From assembly GCF_014698045.1 (NCBI RefSeq), contig NZ_JACJSE010000004.1, positions 310,001 to 374,000 of the forward strand: 64,000 nucleotides of DNA, written 5' to 3'. This document shows, piece after piece, positions 16,935 through 25,794 of this stretch (its first letter is position 1; every line of letters starts with the position of its first letter). The DNA comes from Aulosira sp. FACHB-615. Lineage in GTDB: Bacteria > Cyanobacteriota > Cyanobacteriia > Cyanobacteriales > Nostocaceae. The notes under the pieces were generated by a model, which was not told the DNA's origin, did not search any database, and worked only from the letters and a program-made list of their open reading frames with translations. The translations under genes and the position numbers were made by a program.

Positions 16935-19900
16935 TTAGGACTGAGTGTGTGCAGCTAGACGTTTAGCGATCGCATGATTGTAACGATCCTTCATATCTTC
17001 CATACTAACTGCGATTAAGGTCTGGTTATCGGTAGTTAAAACCGTCAAACCAGCACCATAATTACCAACGATGCCTAATTTTTGCCATTCTTGAGGCAGA
17101 TGTTCTTGTAAATATGATTCCCAGATTTCTTGGTGTTCTGATCCCACAGAAACAATAATTCTTGCGCCAGCTTCACCAAATAGCACTTCATCCAAACGCG
17201 GTAACTGATTTGGCGAAATTTCTAATTGAACTTCTGCTCCCAAATTGCCAGTAATCGAAGATTCTGCCAAAGCCACAACTAATCCACCCTCAGCGCAATC
17301 ATGGGCTGAACGCACCCAACCAGAACGAATACCATCACGGCAAACCTGCTGCACACGGCGTTCCAAGTCAAAATTTACCCTTGGTGGTCTGCCAGCTACA
17401 GTATTGTGGATGGTAGCCAGATATTCTGATGCGCCTAATTCCACTTTGGACTGTACAGTTAACCCTAGTAAATAAATCGCATCACCGCTTGCTTGCCAAG
17501 CTTGACCGCAAATTTTAGTGAAATCAGGAATTAAACCCACCATTCCCACCACAGGAGTCGGATAAATTGGTTGGGGGTTGCCTTGAGAATCGACAGTTTC
17601 ATTGTAAAGAGAGACATTTCCCCCTGTGACTGGTGTGGCTAGTTCTCGACAACCTTCTGCTAAACCGCGACAAGCTTCAGCTAATTGCCAATAACCAATG
17701 GGTTTTTCGGGACTGCCAAAATTCAGGTTATCGGTAACAGCTAATGGTTCTGCACCCACACAACTGAGGTTGCGGGCGGCTTCGGCAACGACAGCCTTAG
17801 CACCCTCATAGGGATCAAGGTAAACATAGCGGGGATTGCAATCTACCGTAGCGGCAACGGCAGATTTCAGATTTGGTGATGTGAGATTGGGGATGGCTTC
17901 TAATGGACGTAAGCGCACAACAGCCGCATCTGCACCACCGGGAAGGACGACAGTGTTGTTTTGTACTTGATGGTCGTACTGACGGTATACCCAATTTTTC
18001 GAGGCGATCGTGGGTGTATTGAGTAAAGTCAATAAGATATGATTCCAACTGTGGCTACCGATCCCCGCAGTTGTGCAAGCAGGTAAACTATCTGCTGTCC
18101 ATGTCCAAGCTTGGCGGGCGTATTCTGGCGGTTCTGCCAATAACTCACGTTCGTAAAGTGGCGTATTTTCTGCCAAAGCATCAGCCGGAATTTCTGCCGC
18201 AATTTTCCCCCGGAATAAAATCCTGACGATGGGTTCTGCAATTACTGTCCCAGCCACAACCGCTTGAAGCCCCCAACGGTGGAAAATATCAATTAACTCC
18301 TGTTCCCGGCCTTTGTGGGCAACAAACAACATTCGTTCTTGCGATTCCGACAGTAAATATTCATAGGGAACCATCTCAGTTTCCCGCACCGGAATCTTAT
18401 TTAAATCTAATTCAATGCCGACACCACCTTTAGCTGCCATTTCTGAGGTAGAACAAGTAATTCCGGCTGCACCCATATCTTGGGCGGCGACCACTGCGCC
18501 AGTTTTAAACGCTTCTAGACAAGCTTCAATTAATGACTTTTCTAAAAATGGGTCGCCGACTTGCACCGCCGGACGGTCATCCATCGACGCATCAGTTAAT
18601 TCGGCACTGGCGAAACTTGCACCACCCATCCCATCGCGTCCGGTGGTAGAACCCACATACAATACAGGATTACCAATGCCCGATGCCCCAGATTTGACAA
18701 TTTCCGGCGTTTCCATCAATCCCAAAGCCATGACGTTAACTAAAGGATTTCCTGCATAAGCAGGGTCAAAGTATACTTCGCCACCAACAGTAGGAACGCC
18801 GACGCAATTGTGTGTCACGATCCCCGATGAAGTCACAAAAAGATGTGTATTATCTACTTCCACATCATAGACATCACATTCGGCAACGGTTTGGTGTTCA
18901 ATACTCTGAATCTTGACAGTAGCTACATCTGCTGCCGACTGGGTAAACCGAGGAAATGAATGTTTTGTACCACTGTAACGATTTAAAGCAACGGCTAATT
19001 CCTGATTTCGCTCTTGGCTAAAAACTGTAGCTAAGGCTTTTAATGCCGCAAAATTACTGACTTCCAATTGCCATAAGGGTTTACGGATGTACTTGCGTCC
19101 CTCAATTTCTGCTTCGCCTGCTGGTTGGCAATAAATATATGGGATGATTCCTTGAGTTTGCAGTAATAGGACTGTTTGCTCAAATAACTTGCGGCTAGTG
19201 GTAGCAAAACTAATTTTGGCGTGATTACCGTGAGTTTTGGTAGTCATTGAACCATCACCCCGGAATAAGCCTTTGAGGACTTCATGCTGCAATTCTTGTG
19301 ACCACTGGAAGACAAAGTTAGGGAATGCTTTATTGCTGGCTTCTGTGCCGCATTGCCAAACATTCTTCAAGAAATGCCCAAATAGCCAGGAAGTCGCGTA
19401 AACAGCAATGGTAGAAGCACGTTTTTCTACACAAGGACGTAACCCCAAATATTTTAGACCAGCGATCGCATCATCAACATACTCTGTTTCATGATGGGCG
19501 AAGGTGAAAACAATTTTGTAGGTATTGCCGTTTTTGGCAGCACAGCCTTCTGAGAGAAAATAGCCAATTAACCGGGCAAACAATTTATTTGGCTGAATGA
19601 CTGCATTCATATAATTGGCTTTACCGCGCCGCAATAAGCGGATATCGCTACGAGATACATTCAGCAGCAGTTCCAAGGCCAAAAAGTAAGCTAGAGGAAA
19701 TCTACCTGTAGATAAGTATTGATGGCGTTTGTAAACAGCAGGTTCGAGTAATCTCAGCGCAATACGCACCGCTTCTGTGACTTGCCAATTTTCTGGTAGC
19801 TGCACGTATACATCTTTCCCAATGGCAGTTTCTGGATTTAAACCAGTCAGCAAATCTAAGGCTGTGTCTTTTTCTGCTGTTAATTGTGGCCATGCAGTTA

Positions 19901-20723
19901 TTAACGGGATTTCATCACCGACTTTTAAAGACTGCGCCACTGCAATATCCCATTCACCATTGGCGCGAATTAACATCGGATGGTCTGGCGTAACCACCAA
20001 AGTACGTCCCAAGGCTGTACGGATAGTAATCAAATTTTGGCTACGTCGTTTAAATATTCGCCGTACAGGTTGCCAACAAACAGTTTGGCTGTCGGGATCT
20101 AAAGATAAAGTTTGAACCGCATCACTATCACTGAGTTCTAAAGTCGTGACGTTGGTTGTGAGGCGAGATTCCACAAAGTTGCCAATGGTATCAAAATGTA
20201 TCCCGTCTTGATTTTGCCAAATAAAAGTTTCATCACTGACGAGACAGTTACCATAATGGCTGATTCCTGAGACTACCCCAGTAAATAGCCTTTGGGTTTT
20301 AGGATCATCTAGAGAACCAAAACGCAATGAATTTAACAAAGCAATGGGACGCGCACCCATTGTAAAAATATCTCTGAGGATACCACCGACACCTGTGGCA
20401 GCTCCTTGGAAGGGTTCAACGGCGGAAGGGTGGTTATGAGATTCAATTTTAAAAGCGAGGCGGAGTCCTTCACCCAGGTCAACCACACCCGCATTTTCAC
20501 CAGGGCCTACGAGAATACGGGGGCCTGTGGTCGGAAATTGTTTGAGTAAGGGTCGGGAATTTTTGTAGCAGCAATGTTCTGACCACATCACCCCAAACAT
20601 TCCCAGTTCTGCTTTGTTAGGATGGCGGCCTAAACGTCGCACAATTTCTGCATATTCTTCGGGCTTAATACCTTCGGCGGCAATTTCTTTGGGAGAAAAC
20701 GGATCTTTGGGGGTGGTGGTCAT
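16935..20723 (-). CDS. purL: FGAM synthase subunit PurL interrupted by an intein
   Basis: Phosphoribosylformylglycinamidine synthase, large (small-type PurL) subunit: ATP-dependent conversion of FGAR to FGAM with ammonia from PurQ. The frame encodes 1262 residues; removing the intein (residues 160-639) leaves 782, the usual length. Extein landmarks include GMFGVMWSEHCCYKNS, AFKIESHNHPSAVEPFQGAA, and GNC/VGVPTVGGEVYFD once spliced. Further on come AAQDMGAAGITCSTSEMAAK, TDNLNFGSPEKP and a C-terminal HDCAEGGL block. No frameshift is seen, so splicing should restore a normal enzyme. Purine synthesis would depend on that splicing unless a second copy exists elsewhere. Confidence 0.97.
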   Translation of the reverse strand: MTTTPKDPFSPKEIAAEGIKPEEYAEIVRRLGRHPNKAELGMFGVMWSEHCCYKNSRPLLKQFPTTGPRILVGPGENAGVVDLGEGLRLAFKIESHNHPSAVEPFQGAATGVGGILRDIFTMGARPIALLNSLRFGSLDDPKTQRLFTGVVSGISHYGNCLVSDETFIWQNQDGIHFDTIGNFVESRLTTNVTTLELSDSDAVQTLSLDPDSQTVCWQPVRRIFKRRSQNLITIRTALGRTLVVTPDHPMLIRANGEWDIAVAQSLKVGDEIPLITAWPQLTAEKDTALDLLTGLNPETAIGKDVYVQLPENWQVTEAVRIALRLLEPAVYKRHQYLSTGRFPLAYFLALELLLNVSRSDIRLLRRGKANYMNAVIQPNKLFARLIGYFLSEGCAAKNGNTYKIVFTFAHHETEYVDDAIAGLKYLGLRPCVEKRASTIAVYATSWLFGHFLKNVWQCGTEASNKAFPNFVFQWSQELQHEVLKGLFRGDGSMTTKTHGNHAKISFATTSRKLFEQTVLLLQTQGIIPYIYCQPAGEAEIEGRKYIRKPLWQLEVSNFAALKALATVFSQERNQELAVALNRYSGTKHSFPRFTQSAADVATVKIQSIEHQTVAECDVYDVEVDNTHLFVTSSGIVTHNCVGVPTVGGEVYFDPAYAGNPLVNVMALGLMETPEIVKSGASGIGNPVLYVGSTTGRDGMGGASFASAELTDASMDDRPAVQVGDPFLEKSLIEACLEAFKTGAVVAAQDMGAAGITCSTSEMAAKGGVGIELDLNKIPVRETEMVPYEYLLSESQERMLFVAHKGREQELIDIFHRWGLQAVVAGTVIAEPIVRILFRGKIAAEIPADALAENTPLYERELLAEPPEYARQAWTWTADSLPACTTAGIGSHSWNHILLTLLNTPTIASKNWVYRQYDHQVQNNTVVLPGGADAAVVRLRPLEAIPNLTSPNLKSAVAATVDCNPRYVYLDPYEGAKAVVAEAARNLSCVGAEPLAVTDNLNFGSPEKPIGYWQLAEACRGLAEGCRELATPVTGGNVSLYNETVDSQGNPQPIYPTPVVGMVGLIPDFTKICGQAWQASGDAIYLLGLTVQSKVELGASEYLATIHNTVAGRPPRVNFDLERRVQQVCRDGIRSGWVRSAHDCAEGGLVVALAESSITGNLGAEVQLEISPNQLPRLDEVLFGEAGARIIVSVGSEHQEIWESYLQEHLPQEWQKLGIVGNYGAGLTVLTTDNQTLIAVSMEDMKDRYNHAIAKRLAAHTQS
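18807..20246 (-). mobile_element. PurL intein with LAGLIDADG homing endonuclease (480 aa)
   Basis: The intein occupies residues 160-639 of the PurL precursor. It begins with Cys160 (after HYGN) and ends VTSSGIVTHN, followed by Cys640 as the +1 nucleophile. Block A is CLVSDETFIW, block B has TPDHP at 245-249, block F is YDVEVDNTHLFV and block G is VTHN/C. Between the splicing blocks lie two LAGLIDADG-type motifs, LIGYFLSEG (385-393) and VLKGLFRGDGS (482-492), each with an acidic residue before the last Gly, so the endonuclease may be active. The insertion is inside the highly conserved YGN-C-VGVPTVGGE motif, a typical intein target. Confidence 0.97.
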
Positions 20724-20921
20724 GGGAATAATGCACCAAGGGGACAGAAGACTATTTTATAGTTAATGGTCAATATAAAAATTCGGTTTGATTTCTGAAT
20801 CTAGTTGTATGGGCAGGGAATGGGGAGTGGGGAGTAGGGAGTGGGGAGTAGGGAGTAGGCAAGAAGTCTTATTTGGGCGTACTGGCTTTTTTCATAAATC
20901 AAATTATGAGTCCTATAGTCA

Positions 20922-21062
20922 CAGGACTTACACACAAAGATTGTCTATGAAGATTGGGTGTAAGGGTTTGTGGCGTAAAGGTTTTAGATACATACACCCC
21001 TATACCCTCTACCCCTACACCATCGCCAAAACTCTTGATTTTTCGTTTTTATGCGTAAGTCC
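20922..21062. repeat. Small inverted-repeat element (AGGACTTACGCA family)
   Basis: Bounded by CAGGACTTACACACAAAGA on the left and TGCGTAAGTCCT on the right, in inverted orientation. The interior contains GTGTAAGGG and CATACACCCC low-complexity tracts. The same end motif occurs at 4042-4070, 4419-4446, 31744-31770 and 33363-33378, so it is a dispersed family in this genome. Confidence 0.65.
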
Positions 21063-21139
21063 TAAGTCATTGGCTATTTGTGCTTTGTTTTTCCCCATCT
21101 GTAACTGCTGTTGTAGCTCTAAGCTTGTCCGTTGTTACA

Positions 21140-21321
21140 CACTTAAGTAGATACCGCTCGATAGTAACACTCAAGTGACGACAATCACATAGAAACATGA
21201 TTGAGATCGTCTCTCGCCCTTTGCCAAATTGGCATAATTACATACAACTGAACTCTAGCCGAGTCATTAATAGGGAACACACTAATCGCCGACAGCTTTG
21301 ATAAAAAACTGTCGGCTTTTT
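21140..21321 (+). ncRNA. Candidate small RNA ending at a strong terminator
   Basis: No protein gene reads rightwards between purL (which starts at 20723 on the other strand) and apcD, yet a strong plus-strand intrinsic terminator stands at 21288-21321. The ~150 bases before it are of ordinary composition, not tandem repeat, and contain possible stems (for example GACGACAATC...GATTGAGATCGTC). The simplest reading is a free-standing small RNA. Its 5' end is a guess and I do not recognise the family. Confidence 0.4.
21288..21321 (+). terminator. Intrinsic terminator, orphan
   Basis: A perfect 8-bp stem, GCCGACAG (21288-21295) with CTGTCGGC (21309-21316), is followed directly by TTTTT. It works only for plus-strand transcription, because no T-run follows on the other strand. 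Confidence 0.85.
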
Positions 21322-21329
21322 GTATTTGG

Positions 21330-21440
21330 GAGTTGGGGGAGTGGGGGGAGTGTGGGAGGTGTGGGAGGTGTGGGAGGTGTGGGGAGTGTGGGAGGTGTGG
21401 GGAGTGTGGGAAGTGTGGGGAGTGGGGGAAGTGTGGGGAG
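21330..21440. repeat. GTGTGGGAG low-complexity tandem tract
   Basis: About a dozen imperfect GGGAGTGTGGGAGGTGT-type units. The tract also occurs at 4455-4500 and 30592-30630. The apparent minus-strand ORF of Thr-His-Pro repeats here is a product of the tract. Confidence 0.85.
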
Positions 21441-21782
21441 TGACCATTGACTAATGACTAATGACTAATGACCAAATAAAATTTCCCCACAGTTGGTTGA
21501 TAGCTAGACACAGAGATGGCCAAAGCCACTACCAAATGTGGGGAGAGTATGATCAAATTAGAGTTGTTATGTTTTGAGTGCTAACACTCAGCACTCACTT
21601 TAAGAGACAGTCCTGATGAAACTGATTTCAAAAGCCAAGCATGAAAGGGCGACTAGTGTGTTTACTCAGCACTTTCAACTCAGCAACGCCACTGAGGGAG
21701 TCGGCAGAGCCGCCCAACGCAGTGGCTCCTCAGCACTTTCAACTCAGGAAGACACATCTAAAGAAGCAAAACAAACTTTGGC
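21441..21782. other. Intergenic region downstream of apcD
   Basis: No gene is supported. It holds ATGACTAATGACTAATG-type repeats and two copies of a CAGCACTTTCAACTCAG unit separated by a GAGTCGGCAGAGCCGCC segment. A plus-strand 60-codon frame across it is built from these repeats. Confidence 0.6.
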
Positions 21783-22268
21783 TTATGACATCGCTTGAAT
21801 GATGTAATCAAAGTATGGTGCTGCTGCTGCTGCGTCGTCTGCACTGAGTAAGTCAAGGGAGGCTTTTTTCAGACAACTGATGGCTTCTACCATTCCAGGA
21901 ACGGGAACACCAAGGGAGTTGTACATTTCGCGCACACCAATTAAACCGATTTTTTCAATTGGTTCTTTGTCACCAGCAAGTACGCCATAGGTAATCAGGC
22001 GTAAATACCAGCCAAAGTCACGGATACACAATGCACGTTGGCGTTCACCGTAGGCATTGCCACCGGGTGCGATAAAATCAGGGCGCTTCTGCCAAAGTTG
22101 CTTGGTGGCTTCCTGAACTATCTTTTTTTCATTTTCGGAAAGGGTAGCAGCAATACGAGTCCGTTGCTCACCTGTTTGCAAAAAGTCTTTGATACTTTTG
22201 AGTTCGCCACTGCTGGGATAACGCAGTTCGTCGTCGGCTTTGAGAATAACTTGGCTAATTACAGTCAT
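21783..22268 (-). CDS. apcD: Allophycocyanin alpha-B subunit
   Basis: A phycobilisome core pigment protein that acts as a terminal emitter passing energy to chlorophyll, particularly photosystem I. It is 161 residues if started at MTVISQVILKADDELRYPS, the normal family start; five upstream codons (MITII) are probably not translated. The bilin-attachment Cys lies in QRALCIRDFGWYLRLITYGV, the phycobiliprotein signature, and the tail PYFDYIIQAMS fits ApcD more closely than ApcA. It stands alone, as apcD usually does, away from the apcABC operon. Confidence 0.93.
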   Translation of the reverse strand: MTVISQVILKADDELRYPSSGELKSIKDFLQTGEQRTRIAATLSENEKKIVQEATKQLWQKRPDFIAPGGNAYGERQRALCIRDFGWYLRLITYGVLAGDKEPIEKIGLIGVREMYNSLGVPVPGMVEAISCLKKASLDLLSADDAAAAAPYFDYIIQAMS

Positions 22269-22413
22269 GATTATTGTAATCACGAGAAATATTATTTGCT
22301 AGTTTAACGAGTTGGAGGTACAGAGGGGAAGGGAAATCAAAGTATGAAGTGTGAAGTATGAAGTATGAAATTAAACTTCAATCTCTTGACAAATGACAAA
22401 TGACTATTGACAA

Positions 22414-23775
22414 ATGACGAACAATATTTGGAAACAGGGTGAATTAATTGAAGTTGCGATCGCTGATCTCAGTGACACTGGTGATGGGGTCGGTCGCTAT
22501 GATGAGCGTGTGGTATTTGTCCCAGATACTGTCCCTGGCGATCGCGTCGTGGTACGTTTACTGCATGTCAAGCCAAAATATGCTCACGGCAAACTCATCC
22601 AGCTATTGCAGCCATCACCCCACCGCATCCGCCCAAGCTGCATTGTGGCTGATAAGTGTGGTGGTTGTCAGTGGCAGCATATTGATTATGAATATCAGCT
22701 AGAAGCGAAACGCAATCAAGTTATTCAGGCTTTGCAGCGTATTGGTGGTTTTACTGCACCATCAGTAGAACCTGTATTGGCGGCTGTGTCACCCCTGGGA
22801 TACCGCAATAAATCTACTTATCCTGTCAGTGTTTCTACTACCGGGCAAGTACAGGCGGGATATTACCAAAAGGGTAGTCACCATTTAGTGAACTTAAATC
22901 AATGCCCTGTGCAGGATTCTCGCTTAAATCCTCTGCTTGCAGAAGTCAAGCAAGACATTCAAAAACGTGGCTGGAAAATTTACAACGAACAACGTCACCA
23001 AGGGCAAATTCGCCATTTAGGTTTACGCATCGGCCGCCGCACGGGAGAAATGCTGTTGACTTTGGTGGTTACTGAGTGGAATTTAGCGGGAATTACGGAA
23101 CAAGCCGAGGTTTGGTTGCAGCGATATCCGCAATTGGTGGGAGTTTCTTTAAATCGCAACCCAGAACGCACTAATGCCATTTTTGGTAGGGAAACTCGCA
23201 CTATTGCTGGAGTTTCTTATCTGAGAGAAGAATTTGCCAATTTAGAATTTCAAGTCCGCCCCGATACATTTTTCCAAGTTTCTACGGAAACAGCCGAAGC
23301 ACTCTTAGAAGTCATTCAGACAGAACTTAACCTCCAAGGAAATGAGGTACTAGTTGACGCTTATTGTGGAATTGGAACCTTAACATTGCCTTTAGCCCAG
23401 CAGGTACGCCAAGCATTTGGACTGGAATTACAAGCCGAAGCAGTTGAACAAGCAATTTTGAATGCGAATCGCAATAGTATACATAACGTTACATTTCAAG
23501 TCGGTGCGGTAGAGAATTTACTGCCGCAAATGGGAATAATACCTGATGTGGTCATACTTGATCCACCACGTAAGGGATGCGATCGCACTGTCATCGATTC
23601 ATTACTGCGATCGAAACCTGCCCGCATCGTTTACGTCAGCTGTAAAGTAGCCACACTTGCGCGTGACCTGAAGTTGTTATGTGAAGGAGGCATATATAAA
23701 GTTACAAGGGTGCAACCTGCTGATTTTTTTCCACAAACCTCTCATGTAGAAGCTGCTGCCTTTCTTGTGTTATGA
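22414..23775 (+). CDS. rlmD: 23S rRNA (uracil-5-)-methyltransferase RlmD/RumA type
   Basis: A SAM-dependent RNA m5U methyltransferase of 453 residues. The N-terminal TRAM domain (about 1-60) contains DLSDTGDGVGRYDERVVFVP. The Fe-S cysteines are in CIVADKCGGCQWQHIDY plus a later Cys (NQCPVQD). The SAM site is VDAYCGIGTLTLPLAQQV, then VILDPPRKGCDR and the catalytic-Cys motif IVYVSCKVATLARDL. The family covers 23S U1939 (RlmD), U747 (RlmC) and tRNA U54 (TrmA) enzymes; which base is modified cannot be told from sequence alone. The ATG lies at the edge of a CAAATGAC repeat tract. Confidence 0.92.
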   Translation: MTNNIWKQGELIEVAIADLSDTGDGVGRYDERVVFVPDTVPGDRVVVRLLHVKPKYAHGKLIQLLQPSPHRIRPSCIVADKCGGCQWQHIDYEYQLEAKRNQVIQALQRIGGFTAPSVEPVLAAVSPLGYRNKSTYPVSVSTTGQVQAGYYQKGSHHLVNLNQCPVQDSRLNPLLAEVKQDIQKRGWKIYNEQRHQGQIRHLGLRIGRRTGEMLLTLVVTEWNLAGITEQAEVWLQRYPQLVGVSLNRNPERTNAIFGRETRTIAGVSYLREEFANLEFQVRPDTFFQVSTETAEALLEVIQTELNLQGNEVLVDAYCGIGTLTLPLAQQVRQAFGLELQAEAVEQAILNANRNSIHNVTFQVGAVENLLPQMGIIPDVVILDPPRKGCDRTVIDSLLRSKPARIVYVSCKVATLARDLKLLCEGGIYKVTRVQPADFFPQTSHVEAAAFLVL

Positions 23776-24207
23776 CATTTAAATAAGAGTACTAACTCTT
23801 TATCAAAATCTTAAATTGCAAATTTGTAGTCTCTTGCATAGTAACAATGCTAAAATCGAATTAACCTAAAACATAGAAATGATTTTGTTAAAACAACTAA
23901 AGTTGCATAGACTCTCATTGATTATGAATAAGGTTGTCTGATATAAGAATCGGCAATACAAAACTCACTTTTATAGTTCTCAAAAACTTTCAGCATATTT
24001 TAATTTGCTGGCTGCGATCGCAGAATTTCAAAAGCCGTTTTATGTATCGACAATCAAAGTTCATAAACAGAGTAAATGCTCCCTAGCATTTTCAAAACTA
24101 GTATAAAAGACGCAAGTTTGAAGGCAGCATGACCACCTCCAACTTTGTCAGGGTGCGCGTACAAGCAAACTGATGTCTAGCTAACTGAAAGCTATGGGGT
24201 TTCTCTT
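23776..24207. other. Intergenic region, no gene seen
   Basis: AT-rich DNA. A weak AAGAGT-ACTA-ACTCTT hairpin followed by T residues just after rlmD may terminate that gene. Otherwise nothing is recognised; the promoter of the following GTG-start gene presumably lies near the right end. Confidence 0.5.
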
Positions 24208-24657
24208 GTGATTAGTATTTCGCTTCGTCCAGTCGGACGTTATTGGGGCACACTTAGTTTTGCCTCTACTCTCTATCTTTGTCCCATACTAGATTTACTG
24301 CTGGCAGAAATTCCAGCTAAATTACAAGCAGAATTGCGGCTAGGACTCCAAGAAGCCTTAGTCAATGCCGCTAAACATGGTAATAATCTTGATCCTAGTA
24401 AAAGAGTTGTAGTGCGTTTTTCGTTGATAGATAACCAATATTGGTGGGTAATTTCAGACCAAGGTCAAGGCTTTACACCAGAACCAAGTTCTGATAAAGA
24501 AGCGGTAGATTATTTACCACCAGATGAATCGGAAAGTGGTCGCGGTTTATGTTTGCTCCATCAAATTTTTGATCAAGTAGAATGGAGCCGCAGAGGTACA
24601 GAATTACGATTGTGTAAACAAATGGAAAATCGCCCCCGGTTGTCTTTAAGGCGATGA
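24208..24657 (+). CDS. Anti-sigma-factor-type ATP-binding protein (HATPase_c, RsbW-like)
   Basis: A 149-residue single-domain GHKL ATPase of the serine-kinase/anti-sigma type. The N box is EALVNAAKHGNN (about 51-62), the G1 box DQGQGF (about 84-89) and the G2 region ESGRGLCLLHQIFD (about 108-121), with a final strand VEWSRRGTELRL. Such proteins bind or phosphorylate anti-sigma antagonists; the partners are not adjacent here. The likely start is GTG. There is no transmembrane segment and no fused phosphatase domain. The call is firm at the fold level, tentative for partner and target. Confidence 0.88.
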   Translation: MISISLRPVGRYWGTLSFASTLYLCPILDLLLAEIPAKLQAELRLGLQEALVNAAKHGNNLDPSKRVVVRFSLIDNQYWWVISDQGQGFTPEPSSDKEAVDYLPPDESESGRGLCLLHQIFDQVEWSRRGTELRLCKQMENRPRLSLRR

Positions 24658-24732
24658 GGAAACGGGTGAAGTGTGAAATTTAACATACCGTATGTTTCGG
24701 GTACATAAGGTACAAGCATAAAACCCAAAAAT

Positions 24733-24764
24733 ATGTAGAGACGTTACATGTAACGTCTCTACAT
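24733..24764. repeat. Perfect 32-bp palindrome
   Basis: A fully self-complementary 32-bp sequence, half of which is ATGTAGAGACGTTACA, preceded by AAACCCAAAAAT and followed by TATTATACG. A half copy with the same upstream AAACCCAAAA context occurs at about 60927-60950. It could act as a terminator for the upstream gene, but its repetition suggests a mobile palindromic repeat. Confidence 0.85.
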
Positions 24765-24889
24765 TATTATACGAATACCTAAACTAATGTATTTCATTTT
24801 TTTGAATACGTTCTATATATTCTACGGAATAAAATATTGATTTTGGTTTACTTAATGATAACGGTGAGCAAGTAAAAATTCAAAAATAA

Positions 24890-25777
24890 ATGACGTATTT
24901 TTTTTCTGAATTTCTTCCTAAAAATGCAGATCCGGCTTACAGCATAATTAGGGATCAACCACAATATTTGGATGATAAAAAATTTATTGAAGAAATGTGG
25001 TTAAGCTATGAGCAATATGCTGATACTAATTTTTTAGAGCAATCAAAGATAGATTTTAATCAGCGTATATGGGAAATGTATTTAGCTTGTTCACTAATAT
25101 TTCAAGGACTATCTATTGATTCTAAAGATGAAGGGCCAGATATACTTATAGATACAGGTGAATTAAAGATTTGGATTGAGGCAGTAGCACCAAAACCAGG
25201 ACAGGGAGTGGATGCTGTATCTCAGATGGAGTTTGGTGTTCTTAGAAATATTCCAGATGAGAAAATAAAACTTCGTTACCGTTCAGCCATTGAAGAAAAA
25301 TATAATAAAAAATATAAAAATTATTTAGCTAAAAAAATTGTTAAACCTGAAGATTGCTACATTATTGCTATAAACGGAAGTTCGATTCCATCTGCTAGAC
25401 GTGAGCTTGAAATTCCAAGAATTATTCGCAGTGTTTTACCTTTTGGTAATGAATCTATAAATATAGATACTGAGTCTGGTATGCCTATAGAGCGATTTTA
25501 TCAGTATCAAGATAGTTCACGTAAACAATCTGGTGCATCAGTATCAACTGATATCTTTTTTAAAGAGGAATACAGTGGTATCAGTGCAATATTATTTTCA
25601 TGTATGGATGTACTAAATCGTCCAAACGAATTTGGAGATGATTTTGTGTTGCTTCATAACCCATTAGCAACAAGGCAGTTCCCTCAAGGTTTCTTTAAGC
25701 TAGGTCGTGAATATTGGGTAGATAACTCATCATTAAAGTGTATTACTTGGAGTACAGAAGGAAAATCTGATATTTAG
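24890..25777 (+). CDS. Stand-alone PD-(D/E)XK-like hypothetical protein, 295 aa
   Basis: No named family is recognised. An early block reads FNQRIWEMYLACSLIFQGLS, then GPDILIDTGELKIWIEAVAP (about 80-101). An E-in-helix, a PD after a short strand and an E on the next strand is the layout of a PD-(D/E)XK nuclease core; here the E-x-K position reads EAV, so the Lys is missing or moved. The remaining ~190 residues have no obvious motif, membrane segment or signal. The gene is clearly more AT-rich than its neighbours (runs of AAAAATAT) and lies alone between unrelated genes, which suggests horizontal transfer. A defence-type nuclease is possible but is an inference. Confidence 0.6.
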   Translation: MTYFFSEFLPKNADPAYSIIRDQPQYLDDKKFIEEMWLSYEQYADTNFLEQSKIDFNQRIWEMYLACSLIFQGLSIDSKDEGPDILIDTGELKIWIEAVAPKPGQGVDAVSQMEFGVLRNIPDEKIKLRYRSAIEEKYNKKYKNYLAKKIVKPEDCYIIAINGSSIPSARRELEIPRIIRSVLPFGNESINIDTESGMPIERFYQYQDSSRKQSGASVSTDIFFKEEYSGISAILFSCMDVLNRPNEFGDDFVLLHNPLATRQFPQGFFKLGREYWVDNSSLKCITWSTEGKSDI

Positions 25778-25794
25778 CAATAAAAAAACAATTT

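Noticed and set aside
21238..21447. Minus-strand frame of Thr-His-Pro repeats
   Set aside because: Encoded entirely by the GTGTGGGAG tandem tract.
21576..21596. CIRCE-like inverted repeat GAGTGC-N9-GCACTC
   Set aside because: The half-sites are in the wrong order for CIRCE (TTAGCACTC-N9-GAGTGCTAA), no chaperone gene is nearby and the motif belongs to the AGTGCTGA-type repeats.
21616..21798. 60-codon frame downstream of apcD
   Set aside because: Composed of repeat units and overlapping the 3' end of apcD; no recognisable protein features.
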